A DNA stretch of 35,348 nt. It comes from Gammaproteobacteria bacterium (lineage in GTDB: Bacteria; Pseudomonadota; Gammaproteobacteria; Steroidobacterales; XN24). A model generated the notes under the pieces. It had not been told where the DNA came from, did not search any database, and was given only the letters and a program-made list of their open reading frames with translations. Within the stretch, counting starts at the first letter, position 1. Every line of letters starts with the position of its first letter. Of this stretch, positions 10,560 through 18,723 are shown in pieces. The stretch is from the NCBI GenBank assembly GCA_024640085.1, contig JAHEFR010000028.1, positions 1-35,348 of the forward strand. Direction: 5' to 3'. A program made the translations under genes and the position numbers.

Positions 10560-10591
10560 CCCCAGTATCCTACCCAAGTTCGATCCTGGGG
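10560..10591. repeat. Inverted repeat between maoC-type gene and kinase gene
   Basis: Arms CCCCAGTATC (10560-10569) and GATCCTGGGG (10582-10591) pair at 9 of 10 positions around a 12-base loop. It sits in the 135-base gap separating the end of the ccm-containing run from the kinase start. No T-run follows in either direction, so it may be an operator for the kinase-regulator operon rather than a classic terminator. Confidence 0.4.
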
Positions 10592-10647
10592 AATGGCGAC
10601 TCGTCGTCAGCACCGATCTTCCTGTCGCAAGCGCCGCCCGCATCGGC

Positions 10648-11538
10648 TCATCCCTCCCACACACCATCGAGCACGATGCCGCCGGCGTCGGATTTACGAA
10701 CCTCGAAGGGAATCCCCTCAGCCGTATCGCCGCCTGCCGCGAGCTGCAGGCTGCTGGGGATGAAGACCGGCCGCCGGAACCGGACCCGCGCAGCAGACGT
10801 CTGCCGCGCCGACATCTTTTCCAATGCGGCCACCGATCGGGACAGGGTCCACATGCCGTGCGCGATCGCGGCCGGGAACCCGAATCGCCTGGCGGCGGCG
10901 TCGAACAGATGGATCGGATTGAAGTCTCCGGACGCCCGCGCATAGCGTCTGCCGATGCCGGCCTCCGCTTTCCATTCGTCCACCACCCGCGACATGTCGG
11001 CCGGCGCCTCAGGCGCCCGGGAGGGTCCTTTCGGGCCTCGTCGCGCCGAGCGGGAAATGAATCCGGTGTCCTCCTCCCAGATCCTCGTCCGGTCGGCGAT
11101 GACCACTGTCCGCAGGCGGAATTCGGCGCCAGAATCCGTCTCCCGGTGACCTTCGATCGAGCACTCCATGGCCAGCTGCTCGTCGACCCTCAGGGGCCTT
11201 TCCTGACGGATCTCGTGCCAGACATGAATCAGGCCCGGAAGGCGGACGGGAAACTCGGGCCGCATGAGCATGCGGGCATGCAGGCCCGCCGCAATGACAT
11301 GCGGGAAGCACAGCGGAAGCGTCTGGCCGTCCGGATAACCGCAGACCTCCCGGTAACGCCGCAGGCGGGTCCCTGGCCAGCCCAGGGTCTCGATGCGCGC
11401 CTCGATCCGGCCAGCGGTGGCACCGGCCTCCAGCCGGCCCGGCCGGCGATCGAACAGCGCTTTCAGGAAGGTCGGAAGCGCACCCGGCGGGCGCTCGAAG
11501 TTCAGGCGCGCCGTGGGGGCCGAGTCGGTATCAGGCAC
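10648..11538 (-). CDS. MaoC-type (hotdog) dehydratase family protein
   Basis: Probable (R)-specific enoyl-CoA hydratase/dehydratase with two hotdog modules in 296 residues. The C-terminal module carries the hydratase-2 motif YARASGDFNPIH, with the catalytic pair D205 and H210, followed by FPAAIAHGMW. The N-terminal hotdog (about 50-160) is degenerate and probably substrate-binding. The GTG start at 11538 overlaps the end of the acyl-CoA-binding protein gene by 8 bases, indicating translational coupling. The pairing suggests that acyl-CoA thioesters are the shared ligand. The exact substrate cannot be read from sequence. Confidence 0.85.
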   Translation of the reverse strand: MPDTDSAPTARLNFERPPGALPTFLKALFDRRPGRLEAGATAGRIEARIETLGWPGTRLRRYREVCGYPDGQTLPLCFPHVIAAGLHARMLMRPEFPVRLPGLIHVWHEIRQERPLRVDEQLAMECSIEGHRETDSGAEFRLRTVVIADRTRIWEEDTGFISRSARRGPKGPSRAPEAPADMSRVVDEWKAEAGIGRRYARASGDFNPIHLFDAAARRFGFPAAIAHGMWTLSRSVAALEKMSARQTSAARVRFRRPVFIPSSLQLAAGGDTAEGIPFEVRKSDAGGIVLDGVWEG

Positions 11539-11791
11539 TCAGAGATTCGACCTTTTCCACGTATTGGGCCATGGCGTCATCTTCCGATGTGCCTGCCAGC
11601 GCCTGCCACGCCTCGAACTTGGCCCGGGCGACGAAATCGAACATGCCCGGCTTGTCGCCTTTCGCGTCACCCTCTGTCGCCTGCTTGTACAGAGCGTAGA
11701 GTTTCAGCAGGTCGTTATCCCCGGGACGGGTCGGCAACCCCTTCACATCCTTTGCCGCCTGCTGGAAACGGCTCTTGAGATTGTCGGACAT
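11531..11791 (-). CDS. Acyl-CoA-binding protein
   Basis: Small four-helix protein (86 residues) that binds medium- and long-chain acyl-CoA in the cytoplasm. It shows the family pattern in order: FQQAAKDVKGLP, NDLLKLYALYKQATEGD, KPGMFDFVARAKFEAWQALAG and AMAQYVEKV. The Y-x-x-[YF]-K-Q-A core and the K-x-x-x-W segment are the ligand-binding elements of the family. A GGAGG ribosome site precedes the ATG. The family is near universal in eukaryotes and patchy in bacteria. It sits between ccmI and the overlapping MaoC-type gene, so it is probably transcribed with both. Confidence 0.93.
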   Translation of the reverse strand: MSDNLKSRFQQAAKDVKGLPTRPGDNDLLKLYALYKQATEGDAKGDKPGMFDFVARAKFEAWQALAGTSEDDAMAQYVEKVESLSA

Positions 11792-11832
11792 GGTTCCCCT
11801 CCTCTGGTCGTGATCGGCCAGCCGCGACCGGC

Positions 11833-12888
11833 TCAGGGTACCACCTGGTCGATCCGTATGGTGACCTCGTTGCCGTCGCCGCGATGAAAACTCACTTCAC
11901 CGAACAGGTCGCCCGGCTGCTGCCTGGGCGAGCCGCTCATGGACAGCCTGGCCACCAGCATGAGTTGCTCCTGATCCGAAATACGGACGCCGTCGATCAT
12001 GGCGTTTTCGTCTGATATGTCCAGCGTCAGCGGCAAATCTCCCGCCATCCGCCGGACCGCCGCCAGGGGCGGGCCGCCGCCTGTGCCGCGGGCGAAGATG
12101 AACAAGGGGACCGAGCCGTTGACCTGGCCGGCCAGGACCGGATCGACCGTGACCCTGACCCGGATGGCGCCCTCTGGCACCGGTGAAGAAGCCGCCGCCG
12201 GGGCTGGCTGTGCCGCCGGCGCTCCGGCCGGGGCCGGACCGATCCGGTCCTCGATCATCTTCCTCATGGCGTCGGGCGGGTTCATGTTGAGGAGGCTCGC
12301 CCACAGTTCCTTGCCGGCCTCCTCGTCGCCTCGCTCAAAGGCCTCCATGCCGCCATACCAAGCGACTTTCGGATTGTCCGGCGTCCGGGCCACCAGATCG
12401 CGGAACAAGGGTCCCGCCTCCCCGTTCATGCCCTCCGGATCGCTGAGGAACAGTGCTTCACCGTAATCGGCGAGAGCGGCAGGATCCTGCCCTCCGGTCA
12501 GGTCAACGACGTGACGATAGGCCTCGGCGGCCTTGTCGAAGCGCCTCATGTTGAGATAGGAACGCCCCAGCATCTGCCAGCCCTGGATGTCCGAGCCATC
12601 CTGCTGGAGCCGTCGCTCGAGCGCTGCGACAGCCTCGTCCATGGAGTGGGTCTGCTCCGCCGCCGATTCCGCACTCCCCTGTCCCTCCCATGACCAGGTC
12701 GTCCACCGGCTGTATAGGAACAGCGCGGCGACCGGAATCAGCATGGCCACAATGATGCCGGTACTCAGGGTGATCCCCGGCCCGGGGTCGTCGTCGTGGC
12801 TCTTGAAGAAATTCTTCAACAGGGGGGCGAGCACGATGGCCGAACCGGCCAGTGCGATGACCAGTGCGATGGTGAAGAAGCTTGTCAT
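11833..12888 (-). CDS. ccmI: Cytochrome c maturation protein CcmI (TPR)
   Basis: Chaperone-like component of the haem ligation step that holds apocytochrome c near CcmF/CcmH. The 351-residue protein starts with two membrane spans (about 1-25 and 43-62). TPR-type helices follow at about 85-200, including WQMLGRSYLNMRRFDKAAEAYRHV. An Ala/Pro-rich linker (about 218-240) leads to a C-terminal beta-rich periplasmic domain. The ATG overlaps the ccmH stop by four bases. It is the last ccm gene of the operon and is separate from ccmH, unlike the fused E. coli CcmH. Confidence 0.9.
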   Translation of the reverse strand: MTSFFTIALVIALAGSAIVLAPLLKNFFKSHDDDPGPGITLSTGIIVAMLIPVAALFLYSRWTTWSWEGQGSAESAAEQTHSMDEAVAALERRLQQDGSDIQGWQMLGRSYLNMRRFDKAAEAYRHVVDLTGGQDPAALADYGEALFLSDPEGMNGEAGPLFRDLVARTPDNPKVAWYGGMEAFERGDEEAGKELWASLLNMNPPDAMRKMIEDRIGPAPAGAPAAQPAPAAASSPVPEGAIRVRVTVDPVLAGQVNGSVPLFIFARGTGGGPPLAAVRRMAGDLPLTLDISDENAMIDGVRISDQEQLMLVARLSMSGSPRQQPGDLFGEVSFHRGDGNEVTIRIDQVVP

Positions 12889-13340
12889 GCGTGGTGATTC
12901 GTGTCTGTTGTCGGGAAGGGATCTTCGCCTTCCTCTGGGAGATCCGTCGTCAGGCTGCGCCTGCGGATCACCAGGAAGGCAGTGAAGCTGCCGATGATCA
13001 GCAGCAGGGCCGGGGCGGCCCAGAGCAGCCAGGTCTTCGGGCTCACCGGCGGCCGGTACAGCACGAAATCGCCGTAGCGCTCGGTCATGAATGCCACGAT
13101 CTGCTTATCCGTGGCGCCTGACAACAGCATCTCGCGGGTCCGATCCCTCAGATCCCTGGCGAGATCCGCATTGGAATCAGCCACCGTCTGGTTCTGGCAG
13201 ACCAGGCAGCGGAGTTCGTTGGTGAGCTGCTCGAAGCGAGCCTGAAGCTCCGGCGTCGGCAGCGGGCCTTCGCTGTCGATGGAATGAGCCGCCCCGGACA
13301 GGATCAGGCCGATGACGAGTGCCGCGACAGCCCTGTTCAT
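12885..13340 (-). CDS. ccmH: Cytochrome c maturation protein CcmH
   Basis: Periplasmic thiol-redox protein that reduces apocytochrome c haem-binding cysteines. The motif LRCLVCQNQTVADSNA contains C45 and C48 of the 151-residue form. A signal peptide or N-terminal span (about 3-20) and a single C-terminal membrane span (about 107-127) are visible. I choose the ATG at 13340 because it overlaps the ccmG stop (ATGA) and starts directly with the signal sequence; the frame extends 17 codons further but into ccmG. It is the short form without the TPR half, which is encoded separately as ccmI. Confidence 0.92.
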   Translation of the reverse strand: MNRAVAALVIGLILSGAAHSIDSEGPLPTPELQARFEQLTNELRCLVCQNQTVADSNADLARDLRDRTREMLLSGATDKQIVAFMTERYGDFVLYRPPVSPKTWLLWAAPALLLIIGSFTAFLVIRRRSLTTDLPEEGEDPFPTTDTNHHA

Positions 13341-13867
13341 GACCCGCTCCCGGACATGGACTGTATCCTCGGCATGAACTGTTCTCGCCACACACTCATG
13401 GTCATCGGTCCCAGGTGTTTGTAAACGACGACCCCGGCCGGATCCACCAGGAACGTCTCGGGGGCGCCATACACGCCCCAGTCGAGGCCGGCTGCGCCAT
13501 CGGGATCATAGCCGACGGCCACGTAAGGATCGCCGAGGCCCTTTAGCCAACGCTTCGCGTCCTCCCGGTCGTCCCGATAGTTCAGACCGTATATCGGCAC
13601 CACATCCATGGCCGCAAGCTGCATCAGCATCTCGTGTTCCTGCCGGCAGCCGACGCACCAGGTGGCCCATACGTTGAACAGGGTGGGCTTGCCCTTGAGA
13701 TCCAGGTTGCTGACTGTCAGCTCCGGATTTTTCAGTTCGGAAAGACTGAAAGTAGGCGCCGGCTTGCCTATAAAGGGGGACGGGACCTCGGACGGATCCT
13801 TGGACAAGCCGATCCAGAAGAACCCTACCAGGACCGTGAAGATCGCTACAGGCAGAATAAAACGCAT
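13337..13867 (-). CDS. ccmG: Thiol:disulfide interchange protein CcmG/DsbE
   Basis: Membrane-anchored periplasmic thioredoxin-like reductant for cytochrome c maturation. The 176-residue protein has an N-terminal anchor (about 3-20), then a thioredoxin fold with the active site WATWCVGCRQEH (C71, C74). The cis-proline region GVYGAPETFLVD is of the DsbE type, in which a Glu and Pro near the active site tune reduction. The ATG shares bases with the ccmF stop, so the genes are translationally coupled. Confidence 0.94.
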   Translation of the reverse strand: MRFILPVAIFTVLVGFFWIGLSKDPSEVPSPFIGKPAPTFSLSELKNPELTVSNLDLKGKPTLFNVWATWCVGCRQEHEMLMQLAAMDVVPIYGLNYRDDREDAKRWLKGLGDPYVAVGYDPDGAAGLDWGVYGAPETFLVDPAGVVVYKHLGPMTMSVWREQFMPRIQSMSGSGS

Positions 13868-15828
13868 CAGGTGGTTGCCTCTGCGCCGCTGGTAGCGGGT
13901 GCTTCCGCCTCCCGTGGCACACGGTAACGGCGGTCCGAGGCCGCAATCGCCCCGCCGAAGGCCATGATCAGCGCCCCCAGCCAGATCAGCCGTATCAGCG
14001 GCTTGTACTGCATGCGGATGCTCCAGGAATCCCCGCCCAGGGGCTCACCCAGGGCCACGTAGAGATCCCGGCTGAGGCGCGGTTGGATGCCCGATTCCGT
14101 CATGGGATTCCGCTGTACCCGATAGACGCGCTTCTGCGGCCTGAGGACGGCTATCTCCTTGTCCCCGTCGTAGACCGCGATCTCGCCCTCGGCGGCGGTG
14201 TAGTTCGGGCCCTCGACCTGTTTGGTGCCGCGGAACTCGAACTGGTAGCCGGCGATTTCGTTGCGTTCACCGGGACGGACGCTGATGTCCTTCTCGATAC
14301 TGAATGCCGAGGTCACGGCGACACCCAGCACGAATACCGCGATACCGAAATGGGCGATGGCCATGCCGAGCATGCTGCGGGGGTATCCCCGGAGGGTCTT
14401 GCGCCTGACCATCCAGGCGACCGGCTCCTTCAGGGAAGCTCCCATGAGCCAGAAGGCGGAGAACAGGCCGATGACCAGCAGAATACTGGTACCGCCGTAG
14501 ATCACCAGCGGCACCGCGATCGCCAGGACCGCCGCCACTGCCGCCGCGAACCGGAGCTTGCCGGCGATCTGCCGCAGGCTCGCCTTCTTCCAGGCCGCGT
14601 GCATCCCCAGGGACATCATCAGGACCATGGGCAGAGTCGGAATGATGAATACGGTGGAGAAGTATGGCGGGCCGACGGAGATCTTCCCCAGTTCCAATGC
14701 ATCCAGGAACAGCGGATACAGGGTGCCCAGGAGGATCAACAGGGCCGAGATGACCAGCAACATGTTGTTGATCAGCAGGAAGGATTCTCGGGAGACCATG
14801 TGGAAGCCGCCTGACTGGGCCAGTGAGGGCGCCCGCCACGCGTAGAGCAGCAGGGACCCGCCGATGAAGAAGGCCAGCAGCATCAGGATGAAGATGCCGC
14901 GAGTGGGGTCGGTGGCGAAAGCGTGCACCGACACCAGCACCCCGGAGCGCACCAGGAAGGTCCCGAGTAAACTCAAGGAGAAGGCGGCAACAGCGAGCAA
15001 CAGGGTCCAGCTCTTGAACAGGCCCCGCTTCTCCGTGACCGCGAGCGAATGCAACAGTGCCGTGCCCACCAGCCATGGCATGAATGACGCGTTCTCCACC
15101 GGATCCCAGAACCACCAGCCACCCCAGCCGAGTTCGTAGTAGGCCCACCAGCTACCCAGCGCGATGCCGATGGTCAGGAAGAACCACGCGGCGGTGGTCC
15201 ACGGACGGGTCCACCGTGCCCAGGCCGAATCCAGCTTGCCTTCGAGCATGGCCGCCACCGCGAACGCGAAGGCCACCGAGAATCCAACGTAGCCCATGTA
15301 GAGCATCGGCGGGTGGATGGCCAGTCCCGGATCCTGGAGCAGCGGGTTCAGATCACGCCCGTCGGCAGCGGCCGGGATCAGGCGCTCGAAAGGATTGGAG
15401 GTGGCCAGGGTAAAAAGCAGGAACCCGATCGTTACCAGGCCCAGGACACCCAGAGCCTTGCAGACCAGGTCGTTGGGTAGGCGCTTGCTGAGTCCGGCGA
15501 CGGCCACGGTCCAGATTGAGAGGATCATGACCCACAGCAACAGAGAGCCCTCGTGGGCGCCCCAGACGGCGCTCACCCGGTACATCGTCGGCAGGGCACT
15601 GTTCGAATGAGAGGCCACGTAGGCCACCGAAAAGTCGTTGACCACGAAGGCATGGGTCAGGATGGCGAAAGCGATGCCGACGAAAACGAACTGCCCGGTC
15701 GCCGCCGGGCGCGTAATCGCGGTCCACGCGCGCCGCCCGCTCAGGGGACCGGCCAGACCGAAGAACGCCTGGGCCACGGCAAGGCACAGGGCTAATACCA
15801 GGCAGAAGTGTCCGATTTCTGGCGTCAC
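13867..15828 (-). CDS. ccmF: Haem lyase subunit CcmF
   Basis: Large multispanning protein (653 residues) of the cytochrome c synthetase that transfers haem from CcmE to apocytochrome c. The tryptophan-rich haem-handling motif GWGGWWFWDPVENASFMPWL spans about 234-253, and many hydrophobic helices cover the whole length. Conserved periplasmic histidines include H172 (IHPPMLYMGY). The C-terminal periplasmic section is about 505-610. The start is a GTG 3 bases after the ccmE stop. Length is normal for the family. Confidence 0.95.
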   Translation of the reverse strand: MTPEIGHFCLVLALCLAVAQAFFGLAGPLSGRRAWTAITRPAATGQFVFVGIAFAILTHAFVVNDFSVAYVASHSNSALPTMYRVSAVWGAHEGSLLLWVMILSIWTVAVAGLSKRLPNDLVCKALGVLGLVTIGFLLFTLATSNPFERLIPAAADGRDLNPLLQDPGLAIHPPMLYMGYVGFSVAFAFAVAAMLEGKLDSAWARWTRPWTTAAWFFLTIGIALGSWWAYYELGWGGWWFWDPVENASFMPWLVGTALLHSLAVTEKRGLFKSWTLLLAVAAFSLSLLGTFLVRSGVLVSVHAFATDPTRGIFILMLLAFFIGGSLLLYAWRAPSLAQSGGFHMVSRESFLLINNMLLVISALLILLGTLYPLFLDALELGKISVGPPYFSTVFIIPTLPMVLMMSLGMHAAWKKASLRQIAGKLRFAAAVAAVLAIAVPLVIYGGTSILLVIGLFSAFWLMGASLKEPVAWMVRRKTLRGYPRSMLGMAIAHFGIAVFVLGVAVTSAFSIEKDISVRPGERNEIAGYQFEFRGTKQVEGPNYTAAEGEIAVYDGDKEIAVLRPQKRVYRVQRNPMTESGIQPRLSRDLYVALGEPLGGDSWSIRMQYKPLIRLIWLGALIMAFGGAIAASDRRYRVPREAEAPATSGAEATT

Positions 15829-15831
15829 TGT

Positions 15832-16269
15832 CTAGGTCTCCTTGCTGCCGTGGACTGTCTTGAGAGATTCCTCGACTTCCGGCGGCATGTAGTTCTCGTC
15901 GTGCTTCGCCAGGACTTCGTCCGCCGTAAATACGCCCGCGGTCGTTAACTCCCCGTGCGCAATGATCCCCTGCCCCTCACGGAACAGATCCGGAAGGATG
16001 CCGCTGTAGACCACGGCGACAGTCTGGGCGTTGTCGGTCAGGACGAACTTGACCTCCAAGTTGCCCTCCTCCCGCTGCACGCTGCCCGGGACGACCAGGC
16101 CGCCGACCCGGAAACGGCGTCCTTCGGGCGGCTCGCCGGCCGCGACCTGGCTCGGACTGTAGTAGAAGAGGATGTTCTCGTTCATCGCCCTCAGCAGGAA
16201 AGTCGCGCCGAGCCCGACGCCGACAAGTACCAGGCCGATGCCGATCAGTCTGTGGTGTCTGGATTTCAT
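15832..16269 (-). CDS. ccmE: Haem chaperone CcmE
   Basis: Periplasmic haem carrier anchored by one N-terminal helix (about 8-26). The 145-residue protein contains the covalent haem-binding histidine in the HDENY motif (H123, Y127), as in classical CcmE. The beta-barrel core covers about 50-125 (RRFRVGGLVVPGSV onward), and the C-terminal tail is short. Its ATG overlaps the ccmD stop by four bases. It receives haem from CcmC and delivers it to CcmF. Confidence 0.95.
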   Translation of the reverse strand: MKSRHHRLIGIGLVLVGVGLGATFLLRAMNENILFYYSPSQVAAGEPPEGRRFRVGGLVVPGSVQREEGNLEVKFVLTDNAQTVAVVYSGILPDLFREGQGIIAHGELTTAGVFTADEVLAKHDENYMPPEVEESLKTVHGSKET

Positions 16270-16424
16270 GGGGTGTCCTCCGAGGCAAGTCTTCGCCTGG
16301 CCGCCTTGAGTCGATTCGATAGTCGGGCGCGAGCAGCCACCACGTTGGCCACCAGCACGATGAGGGTAAGGCCGAATGAGCCCACCACGTAAGCTGTGTG
16401 TTTGCCGAAGTCTAGAAATTCCAT
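16266..16424 (-). CDS. ccmD: Haem exporter protein CcmD
   Basis: Tiny membrane protein (52 residues) that helps release holo-CcmE from the CcmABC complex. Translated directly from the sequence, it starts MEFLDFGKHTAYVVGSFG, has one hydrophobic span (about 12-31) and ends in a basic tail rich in Arg. This is the expected CcmD layout. It lies exactly between ccmC and ccmE, and its TGA overlaps the ccmE ATG. It is easily missed because of its length. Confidence 0.88.
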   Translation of the reverse strand: MEFLDFGKHTAYVVGSFGLTLIVLVANVVAARARLSNRLKAARRRLASEDTP

Positions 16425-16428
16425 GGCT

Positions 16429-17166
16429 TCAGCTCCCCTCGACCGTATTCCGCAGCCACTTCTGGCCGCGGGAACGCAGCAACACCTCGGCGCGCACCCG
16501 CGTCAGCAGTATTGCAGCGAAGAAACACATGAATCCCGCCAGCATCACGAGCAGCCACACAAGCATGTCGAAGTCCATGGATGGCTTGCCCATCTTGGAG
16601 ATGGTGGCGGGCTGGTGGAGGGTGTTCCACCACTCCACGGAATACTTGATGATCGGGACGTTGATGACCCCGATGATAGCCAGCAGGGCGCTGGCACGGT
16701 CCGCCCGGGTGTCGTCGTCGATGGCCGCGCGCAGGGCCATGTAGCCGAAATACAAGAACAGCAATACGAGTTCCGACGTCAGGCGCGCGTCCCATACCCA
16801 CCAGGTGCCCCACATGGGCTTGGCCCAGATCGAGCCCGTGGCAAGGGCGAGGAAGGTAAACGAGGCGCCGATGGGAGCACAGGCCGCGGCAACGGCGTGG
16901 GCAAGTTTGATCCGCCAGATCAGGCCGACGGCGGCAGCCAGCGCCATGTTGACGTAGATGAACAGCGACAGGGATGCGCTTGGCACGTGGACATAGATGA
17001 TCCGGAAGCCGTCGAGTTGCTGGTAGTCCGCCGGGGCGACATACAGGCCGCCATAGGCGCCGGCCACGATCAGCAACAGCGCTGCCCAGGAGAACCAGGG
17101 CGTGAGCCGCGCCGAGATCCGGTAGAAATGGGGCGGCGAGCCTAATTTATGTATCCAGGTCCACAT
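16429..17166 (-). CDS. ccmC: Haem exporter/handling protein CcmC
   Basis: Six-span inner-membrane protein (245 residues) that presents haem to CcmE. The periplasmic tryptophan-rich motif WGTWWVWDARLTSE spans 119-132. The flanking haem-ligand histidines are likely H60 (YVHVPSA) and H184 (NTLHQPATIS). Length is usual for the family. It is separated from ccmB by 36 bases and from ccmD by 4. Confidence 0.95.
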   Translation of the reverse strand: MWTWIHKLGSPPHFYRISARLTPWFSWAALLLIVAGAYGGLYVAPADYQQLDGFRIIYVHVPSASLSLFIYVNMALAAAVGLIWRIKLAHAVAAACAPIGASFTFLALATGSIWAKPMWGTWWVWDARLTSELVLLFLYFGYMALRAAIDDDTRADRASALLAIIGVINVPIIKYSVEWWNTLHQPATISKMGKPSMDFDMLVWLLVMLAGFMCFFAAILLTRVRAEVLLRSRGQKWLRNTVEGS

Positions 17167-17202
17167 ATCAGGTGTCTATTTAACCTCAGGCACTCCGGTC
17201 CC

Positions 17203-17886
17203 TCAATCAAGACTAATTCGCATTGCGGCAGCCATGGCGAACGGAGTCAGACTCATCGCTAGCAAAAGCAGGGCCGCCAGCAGGTAAAGAGCCCCCACCG
17301 GATCCATCCCTGTCATGGCCATATCGGTGGCGCGGGCACCGAAAATGAGCACCGGCATCACGATCGGCAGAATCAGAAGCGACAGCAGCCCTCCGCCCCG
17401 CCTCAGACCCACGGTGAGGGCCGCCATGGCACCGCCGACCAGGCTCAGGATCGGGGTGGCCAGGGCCAGGGCCGCCATGGTCGTCGGCACCGCTCCCCTC
17501 GGCAGAAACAGAGCATAGGCCACGATCGGGGACATGATCACCAGGGGCAATCCCGTGATAAGCCAGTGGGCGGCGGTCTTTGCCAGCAGCATCAGGGCCA
17601 ACGGTTGTGGAGACAACGCAAGCTGCTCCATGGTTCCGTCGTCCACGTCCTGGCGGAACAGGCCCTCGGCCGCCAGCAGGGAAGCCAGCAGGGCCGCCAC
17701 CCAGACGACGCCCGGGGCGATGGCCTCCAGCAGCTTCGGCATGGGGTTCAGGGCCAGCGGAAACAGCGTCGTCACCATGATGAAGAACATCAGCGGATTG
17801 GCCAGCTGGCCCATGTGCCGGAACGCCAGTTGCAGATCGCGCTTGACCTGCAGCCAGAAGGCCGTCCCGAGCCCGGGGATGTCCAT
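17203..17886 (-). CDS. ccmB: Haem exporter protein CcmB
   Basis: Membrane subunit of the CcmAB ABC transporter, which uses ATP to release haem-loaded CcmE from CcmC. The 227-residue protein has about six hydrophobic spans. It contains the family pattern GVVWVAALLASLLAAEGLF followed by an acidic segment QDVDDGTMEQL (about 74-84), which contacts CcmA. The ATG begins 1 base after the ccmA stop. Confidence 0.93.
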   Translation of the reverse strand: MDIPGLGTAFWLQVKRDLQLAFRHMGQLANPLMFFIMVTTLFPLALNPMPKLLEAIAPGVVWVAALLASLLAAEGLFRQDVDDGTMEQLALSPQPLALMLLAKTAAHWLITGLPLVIMSPIVAYALFLPRGAVPTTMAALALATPILSLVGGAMAALTVGLRRGGGLLSLLILPIVMPVLIFGARATDMAMTGMDPVGALYLLAALLLLAMSLTPFAMAAAMRISLD

Positions 17887-17887
17887 A

Positions 17888-18529
17888 TCAGACCAGCTCC
17901 ATCTGGCGGACGCTGCGTCCGGCCACGCCGTGGCTCTGGTGAGCGACCAGCAACACCAGGCCGTCGCCGCCCAGGTGCCGCGTCATCATTTCGTCCACGA
18001 ATTCCCGACCGGCCACGTCCAGATTCGTGTAGGGCTCGTCCAGGACCCAGAGCCGGGCCCGGCTCGCCATGCAGCGGGCGATGGACACCCGCCTCCGCTG
18101 CCCCGCCGACAGGCTGCGGGCGGGGACCTCCGCCGCCGCCGTCAGACCCACTTCGTCCAGGGCCTCCCTGACCACGGCCTGCCCCGCGTCCCGGCGCAGG
18201 CCGAGATCGAAACACAGGTTCTCCACCGGGCTCAGGTCCGCCTTCATGCTCTCCCGGTGCCCGACGTAGGACATCTCCGCGTGGTAGTCGGCACGGCTAC
18301 GCATGACAGGCCGTCCCCGCCATCTCACGACACCGGTCTCGGGCAGTGTGAGCCCGCAGAGCACTCTCAAAAGGCTGGTCTTGCCGCAGCCGTTGGGCCC
18401 GGTGATGTGGAGCAGCTCGCCCTGGTGCAGGGAGACATCGATCCCGTGGAAAAGACGACGATCGCCTCGCCATAACTCGAGGTCGCGTCCCTCCAGCAAG
18501 GGCGCCCGCTCACCGGGGTCCGTTGTCAT
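17888..18529 (-). CDS. ccmA: Cytochrome c biogenesis ATP-binding protein CcmA
   Basis: ATPase of the CcmAB complex. From the ATG at 18529 it has 213 residues, close to the family norm. Walker A is GPNGCGKTSLL, the ABC signature is LSAGQRRRV, and Walker B is LWVLDEPYTNLD. A GTG ten codons upstream (18559) is an alternative start; neither has a strong ribosome site. It is the first gene of ccmABCDEFGHI. Upstream lie a 17-base palindrome and an FNR-type promoter, so the operon is probably induced at low oxygen. Confidence 0.93.
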   Translation of the reverse strand: MTTDPGERAPLLEGRDLELWRGDRRLFHGIDVSLHQGELLHITGPNGCGKTSLLRVLCGLTLPETGVVRWRGRPVMRSRADYHAEMSYVGHRESMKADLSPVENLCFDLGLRRDAGQAVVREALDEVGLTAAAEVPARSLSAGQRRRVSIARCMASRARLWVLDEPYTNLDVAGREFVDEMMTRHLGGDGLVLLVAHQSHGVAGRSVRQMELV

Positions 18530-18585
18530 ATTGCTGCTGTTATTCAAGGACGATTCCACCGATCGGCTACACTCATCGCCGACCT

Positions 18586-18602
18586 ATAAACAATTTGTTT
18601 AT
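18586..18602. promoter_or_regulatory. Perfect 17-base palindrome in the ccm leader
   Basis: The arms ATAAACAA and TTGTTTAT flank a single T. The site is nearly all AT within GC-rich surroundings and lies 57 bases upstream of the ccmA ATG. It falls within the predicted transcribed leader. It could be an operator for a dimeric regulator, probably a repressor given its position. No known consensus was matched with confidence. Confidence 0.5.
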
Positions 18603-18675
18603 CCGGGACTTGGAAGCGTTTCTTCAGGCCGGCAGTGAATCCGCCCGTGCCTTTCCCTCACCCGTCCACCGGGAC

Positions 18676-18723
18676 GGCGGCAAGTATACTCTTCCCACCG
18701 CACGTCGGATTGATCTGGATCAG
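18676..18723 (-). promoter_or_regulatory. Class II FNR/Anr-type promoter for the ccm operon
   Basis: The sequence TTGATctggATCAG at 18710-18723 matches the FNR consensus TTGAT-N4-ATCAA at nine of ten conserved positions. Reading leftwards on the minus strand, a TATACT -10 element occupies 18688-18683. With a start near 18676, the FNR site is centred at about -40.5, the class II activator geometry. The leader to ccmA would be about 147 bases. The box overlaps the stop codon of the small upstream gene. Oxygen control of ccm by FNR is known in E. coli. Confidence 0.6.
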
